A DNA stretch of 64,000 bases from Capitulum mitella (lineage: Eukaryota > Arthropoda > Thecostraca > Pollicipedomorpha > Pollicipedidae): NCBI GenBank assembly GCA_030062745.1, contig CP099839.1, positions 30,537,904 to 30,601,903 on the forward strand. Direction: 5' to 3'. A program made the translations under genes and the position numbers. Below the pieces are notes generated by a model. That model was not told the DNA's origin. It saw nothing but the letters and a program-made list of their open reading frames with translations, and searched no databases. Below are positions 58,985 through 64,000 of the stretch, one piece after another. Numbering within the stretch: position 1 is the first letter of the stretch; the number at the start of each line of letters is the position of its first letter.

Positions 58985-61900
58985 GAACAGAGGAACGGCG
59001 CCAACGGTTGCTTGACAGAGTTGGCACCGATGAAGCGGGAATGGTCATCATCCCTGGGGAGAAGTGACAACACCTTTGCTCAAGCCCTAGCGTTGCGAGT
59101 GAACCTATCATAACACCGCTAATCGTTTTACTCACATGCGGACGTGGAAGTGCCGGATCTATTCAATATCAGAGACATGAGTGCCATGAATTATGCAGTG
59201 GATCGGTTCCATGGGCATATGAACGGGAAGGGGGCTCAGGGGGCCATGGCTCCCACTTTAGGAGAAGTTTAACATTAAAAAAGGTCTGTGCCCCCCCCCA
59301 CACACACTTTCCAGCATGGTCCTATGCCTCTAGTCAGTTTCCCGTTCAAGCCACTCTTCGAGAGCTTATAAACGATCAAAATACTACAGTTACCTGCCGC
59401 AGCTGTTACCTATGGAGCCGAGCAATTCCCCGTATGAAGAGCGATCAATTCGCCAACAACGCCAGCGGATCTGGGCCGCGTCCGCCTGTCGGGCAAATGC
59501 CTGAGATGACTTCGCCACCTGGATAATCGTGAGACGCTGTGCGACTCCACAAAGGAAATCAAATTGAACGCTTGCGGCGCGGCAGCCCGGCCGACAGTGA
59601 CAATTCACGGCAGAAGGAGCCGAAACGTCCGTGACTTCGAGAACCCGAGCGGCCGGAAAGGCGCCGCCGCGGCAAAGGCCAGCCATAAGTCGACGAGCGC
59701 TGACCTTTCGGAAGGTCAGGGCGCCGGCCGCGGCCACGGTGCGGGGTTGATAACCCCCCTGCAGTTCCCTGAGCAGGTGCGGCAGTGGCGCGCCACCCGG
59801 CTCCGGGGAGCCAGCCGGCACGGTGTTGGAGACGCCTCAGATAATGCCACGAGGCGCCGGACGCGGCGGCCACTGGCGACCGGAAGCCACACAGCCGATG
59901 GCGACGCGCAGGAAAGGCTGGCGTTCAGGGTCACAGCGCTGCCATTTCTCAGTAAAAGATACCTACCTGGATGTAGACGCGTTTACGTTCCTATGGATAT
60001 TCATCTCGTGCGCAATGAGTCCTTCCATGATGAAAGCATTTCCTCGTCCAGCCAACACGTAGTAAGAAGGACTTGCGATAGAGCCTGAATCAACCAAATT
60101 ATTCGGCAATCCATTGCCAGGAAGGAGACGAAAAACGAATGTCATGCTTTTACATGGTGGTGAAAGGAGCTTCGAGGTGAGATGACTGGCAAATGCAATC
60201 GCCTATGGTAATCGCATAAAATCGTTCGAATAACTCATTTGACTAAACGGATAATGTATTAGATAAAACTTGAGACATCCAGCGACGCGCGATGGGCACC
60301 GTTACACCATGGAAATTGGCACAATGGCCAGGCTTGACCGTCTGAGAGGAAAGCAACCAAGCAACAGTCGCCGTTCGGGTCGGTCGGATTCACGCTATGA
60401 ATCATCCGTAACGTACAGCGTGGCACTGATAGAGCGATTTTCCCCGCAGCCAACAATCGCCTCGCGTCGCGTGGCTGCCGCCCAAAAATGGGGCCGACCT
60501 TGATGGGAAGCAGCCGCCAGTGACGGGCAGCCTTGTGCGCCTCGAAACTCGCCAGTCCGCCCTAAGCCAATGCGCCTTGGGCAACTGTGGCGGTTCAGCC
60601 GTGGGCACCACGCCCTGCCAGCGCCGCAGGCAACCCCCAGGCGACACACGGGCACCCGATCCCGAGCGACTGCCGCTGTCGCACGCTGTCAGAAGCGCAG
60701 GCGGAGGCCAAACGGTCCGCTCTTGGAGCGGGACGCGAGCAGAACTGTCCACCTCCGCCCTCCCCGCCAGTCGCGCCGTCACCCCGTGGAGACGAAGACC
60801 GGATCGCAGCAACGATGCGGAGGCGGGGAGACGAACACCAGACCGTGGACAATGATGCGGCCGCCCGGCCGTCGGCCCGCCACGAAGCTCGTAGATGTTC
60901 CAGAACGTGCTGCCAAAGGCTTGGCTCTAATTGGCGGAAGAACCGGGTCCAGAACGCCTCATTGTCGGAGGAAAATTGCACTCTTTTGAGTGCGGCATTA
61001 TGCGAGGGCCGAGCCAGAGAAGACTGAGACCGCCTTGTCCTATCTGACAGCCACGAAACGGAGAGGGCGGCCATTGTCGCACGAGTTCTTCCGTCGTTCT
61101 GACTGTAATGCTGCCGCTGTCTTGTACAAGGCGTACCGACGGCGGCAAAGCTGCGCGGTTAGAAAAACAGCATAGCGGTGCGGCGAGAGTTCGCACGTAA
61201 ATTAAGAGCCCGGCACACGAGTGCCCAGCCCGGTGTGCCGACTAAGTTGCACGTGTGCTGATCTTCGGCAACTCATGACAGCACGCGCGGCCGATACCTC
61301 TGCACAGCTCTTATACACCGCGCACGCGGCAGCAAATGCATGTCAGACAGCCGCGTTCCGCAATGGGCCGCGGGGCGTCTGGCAGTGACGATGGCAGTTC
61401 CGAGTGGGACCGCCGGCTGTGCGTCACCCGCGGGCAACGAACAGCAGACGCGCCGTGTCTACAGCGGCACTACCTCCGAACAAGCGCACGTCGCACGCGG
61501 CTGGGGAGGTTAACGGGGCCATCGCCCGTTGGCCACGGCTGGGGGGAGGGGGAGCGGGGCTCTCGCCCAGTGGCCGCGGCTGGGGGAAGGGACTGGCGGG
61601 GCTTTTGCCCGGCGGCCATGGTTGGGCTAGCGGGGCTCTCGCACGGTGGCCGTGGCGAGTGGGAGGAGCTCCGTTGGACTATTTAGTGATGGGCGTTGAA
61701 CCGTGAGGGAGGTCACTTGCACACGCTATCGGGGTGTCACCATCATGCGCCGGGACTGAATGGACCGCCATCCATCTGTAGGCGTGCGGCGGCGCACGGC
61801 CGCTGGAAGGGCTTGGCTCCATCTTTTGGCACCTGGCCTTCGTTGGGATTCAGAGAAATCCAGGAAAAGTGCCAACATGTCTTCGAGGCATCTGACTAAG

Positions 61901-61985
61901 CCATCTGCCGAAGTGCGTGTCACCGTTTCCCATCGTGACCCAGACAGGAGACAGCGATCCCTTCTCCTGGCCCTGACGGTGTATT

Positions 61986-62153
61986 CCGGGGGCGCAGCCA
62001 GGATTTTCTAATGGGGGGGGGGGGGAGAGCCCCGTATGAAGTGAAATCGTACGAAAACTGCCTGCTGGGAAGACGATGTGCAATGGTTTTTACAAAAAAA
62101 TCGGGCCTAAGTGGAGGGGGCCCGGCCCCCGGACCCCTCTTTGGCAGCGCCTG
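61986..62153. mobile_element. hAT-type MITE, family M1, copy 3 (ends less certain)
   Basis: The start CGGGGGCGCAGCCAGGATTTT, the body (TGAAATCGTACGAAAACTGC, CTGCTGGGAAGACGATGTG) and the end CTTTGGCAGCGCCTG match family M1. I see no clear 8-bp duplication (GTGTATTC versus TGGCTCCA), so the copy is older or rearranged. Confidence 0.75.
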
Positions 62154-62351
62154 TGGCTCCATAAACCGAACAATGTCTTCTTCCCTAGACTGGCCGTTAG
62201 CATCTGCCCTAAACCGGCCATCGGCCCCTCCCCTAGACCGACCGCCGGCCCCTTCCCCTAGACCGGGCGTCGGCCCTGGCCCGGCTGTGAGTCAGCTGAG
62301 CGGCGTTCGATAGCCGACGGCCACGCCCGGCGGCGCCGCCGGCTAAAAACA

Positions 62352-62359
62352 GCCGCCGC

Positions 62360-62405
<46 letters not shown>

Positions 62406-62445
62406 CCGGCCCGGCCCGGCCCGATCCGGCCCGGTCCGGTCCGTC
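62352..62445. repeat. (CCG/GGC)n tract running into CCCGG repeats
   Basis: GCC triplets switch to GGC triplets (62352-62406), forming a self-complementary junction. A pentamer-like CCCGG/CCGGT stretch follows to 62445. It is strand-symmetric enough to fold on itself. Confidence 0.9.
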
Positions 62446-63582
62446 CGGCGGTGCGCCCGCTCTGCCGCTCCACGGCTCGAGGATGCGGTGAACCGCAGAG
62501 AACGGGAAACGGCGGCCGCTGACCGGCAAAACGAAGCCAAACTGCAGGCCGACACGAGGACGGCGTTGGAAAGCACCGGGTCTGGTGTGGAGCCTAGGAG
62601 CAGGAACGGCAGGAAAACGCGGCCCAACGGCAGCTTTGGCGGAAAATTATTCCCGTTCAACGGCAAGGAACCCGCGTTATAGCAGAAGTATAGAGGCAAG
62701 GTTTGCACCAGAAAAGAAGGGCACAGAAAAACAGTCCTTCACACTTTTGTGAAATTGGACGTTGCGTCTATGAACGGGAAATGGAAAGACACGTCTGGAA
62801 AGCCTAGTCGTCGATGGTAGACTCTCACTAGATCGGTGGTAAAACGGAAGACGCATGCCAGTGCACAAAACGGCTGCGAATCTGTGGCCAACGAGGACTA
62901 TTTTCTGCCTTCTGAACACACCAAATGTTCTCCAGTACTAGGGACGATTCTTCTTTCTCGATCATCCCGTGAAAATTCGGCTAACGCCACAGCTGCGCAA
63001 TTTCGAATACCTCAGACTCTCAAAAGAACAACAGCGAACCCTTAGCTACAGCCTCCTCAGCCGCAGCGGTTCTAAATCCGCCACAGTGCAGACAGGCCGA
63101 TCCGCACCAGACGAGACACCGGTCGGCAACACAGCTGACCGTCCCGGCCGCTTCACGACCGAGCGACGGCGCCACGTGGGTGGCCGGCTACCCTGACCTG
63201 CCCGACAGAGCGGTCCACACCTACCGGGCTCGGCTGCTGTCGGGGCGGACCGGGGCTGGCTGCTGGGACTTTGTCGCGGCGTGCACCGACCGGAGCTGGA
63301 CAGCCGACTGCCGTCCGGCCGGACTGACGCTGCGCGTCAGCTGACTGCCGAGGGCGGCGGCCGCGTCGGCGCGCTGCGGCCGCCGCGAGAGCGCCCTCTT
63401 CACCGGCCTGGCCGGCCGCGGCGCTGGCCGGCTCGCCGCCGAACGACCCTCCCTGCAAGCTCGATCTTGAGATACTGCCTCCTGTAGAATGTCTCTTGTG
63501 GGCTGTCTTCTGTGGAAGGACTCCTGTGGACTGCCTCTTGTGGGCTGTCTCTTGGTAATGAACCGGCGCAGCCAGGTAGGTA
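62446..63582. other. GC-rich intergenic, no gene seen
   Basis: Short overlapping frames on both strands, without domains. Confidence 0.4.
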
Positions 63583-63590
63583 TTCCTACC

Positions 63591-63743
63591 CAGGGGTGCA
63601 GCCAGACTTTTCTTAAGGGGAGTTCAGTGTGAACAGAAATCACACGAAACCGCCTGCTGGGAGGACGGTGAGCAATGGTTTTCACAAAAAATCGGGGGGG
63701 GGGGCGGGCCCTCCGGGCTCCAGCCGCTTTGGCTGCGGCTGTG
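63591..63743. mobile_element. hAT-type MITE, family M1, copy 4, perfect target duplication
   Basis: The left end CAGGGGTGCAGCCAGAC and reverse-complement right end CACAGCCGCAGCCAAAG are inverted repeats. TTCCTACC is repeated exactly at 63583-63590 and 63744-63751. The body shares GTGTGAACAGAAATCACACG and CCGCCTGCTGGGAGGACGG with the other M1 copies. Confidence 0.9.
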
Positions 63744-64000
63744 TTCCTACCATTTTATTGCACACATGGGGAAATCGACCTTGTTAAAGAGCACGTGGAT
63801 TTCGAAAATGAATGTGGATTAGTTTTGCATGTTATAGGATTTCTAGTTTTGCATTTTATGAGATATTTTATAGGATAAGATTATGTACATTGGATCTTTA
63901 GGAATTGCGGTAACAGCCGATTTTTGGAAATCTCTAACCATACACGTCAACCAGCCGCTCTCACGCCTCTGCCCTCCCCCTCCCCTCAGCTACGCTATTA

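Larger units (their letters stand above)
50259..61985. other. GC-rich non-coding region, no gene seen
   Basis: Nearly 12 kb of mostly GC-rich sequence has overlapping long frames on all strands, as expected when stop codons are rare; none has a recognisable domain. It holds GGC/CCG runs (52746-52782, 54009-54032) and a TACA/GACA microsatellite (58935-58984). A stretch at 57630-58400 is AT-richer. If the ATG|GTGAGT at 50250 is real, this could be its first intron. Confidence 0.4.

Overview
This is eukaryotic nuclear DNA, most likely from an invertebrate and quite possibly an arthropod. It has one long intron-split gene with arthropod-like core promoter spacing, abundant decayed DNA transposons, a degenerate LINE, and large GC-rich non-coding tracts. 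I see no prokaryotic features (operons, Shine-Dalgarno sites, CRISPR, IS elements). A crustacean is a guess that I cannot support further.

Layout. Positions 1-21000 are almost wholly repeats. Several families of ~1.0-1.7 kb elements flanked by TTAA (labelled here E, A, B, C and D; piggyBac-like ends, no transposase) lie end to end or nested. A 3.6 kb hAT element with a perfect 8-bp target duplication is inserted in one A copy, and it holds a BED zinc-finger exon. Positions 21600-25027 hold a frame-broken LINE. Next come a 696-bp inverted-repeat element (25028-25723), a tRNA-derived SINE-like unit, small tandem repeats and a short hAT MITE. Positions 31300-40400 hold the only protein gene I can support. 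From 40400 to the end the DNA is mainly GC-rich, with several GGC/CCG runs, five more hAT MITEs, one possible promoter and one possible first exon, but no recognisable coding exon.

The gene (minus strand, 40278 to 32078) is the main find. Its first exon encodes 2019 residues with two PAM2-type poly(A)-binding-protein docking motifs at the N terminus. These are followed by about 42 eleven-residue (hendecad) repeats of YDKTAEG type, as in group 3 LEA, perilipin and synuclein-like proteins, with six 18-residue units in between. Then come a long acidic Ala-rich region, a 9-residue EP repeat, a poly-Ala segment and a basic Pro/Thr/Ser/Ala-rich tail. A phase-matched intron (34220-32410), swollen by a TTAA element, leads to a 109-residue last exon. 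I do not recognise this architecture as a named family. It suggests a very long amphipathic or coiled protein tethered to poly(A)-binding protein, possibly linked to membranes, lipid droplets, stress or the cytoskeleton; that function is inference.

The TTAA elements carry dense AGGTCA/TGACCT half-sites, including DR1 and DR4 spacings, so they may scatter nuclear-receptor sites, including within the intron of this gene.
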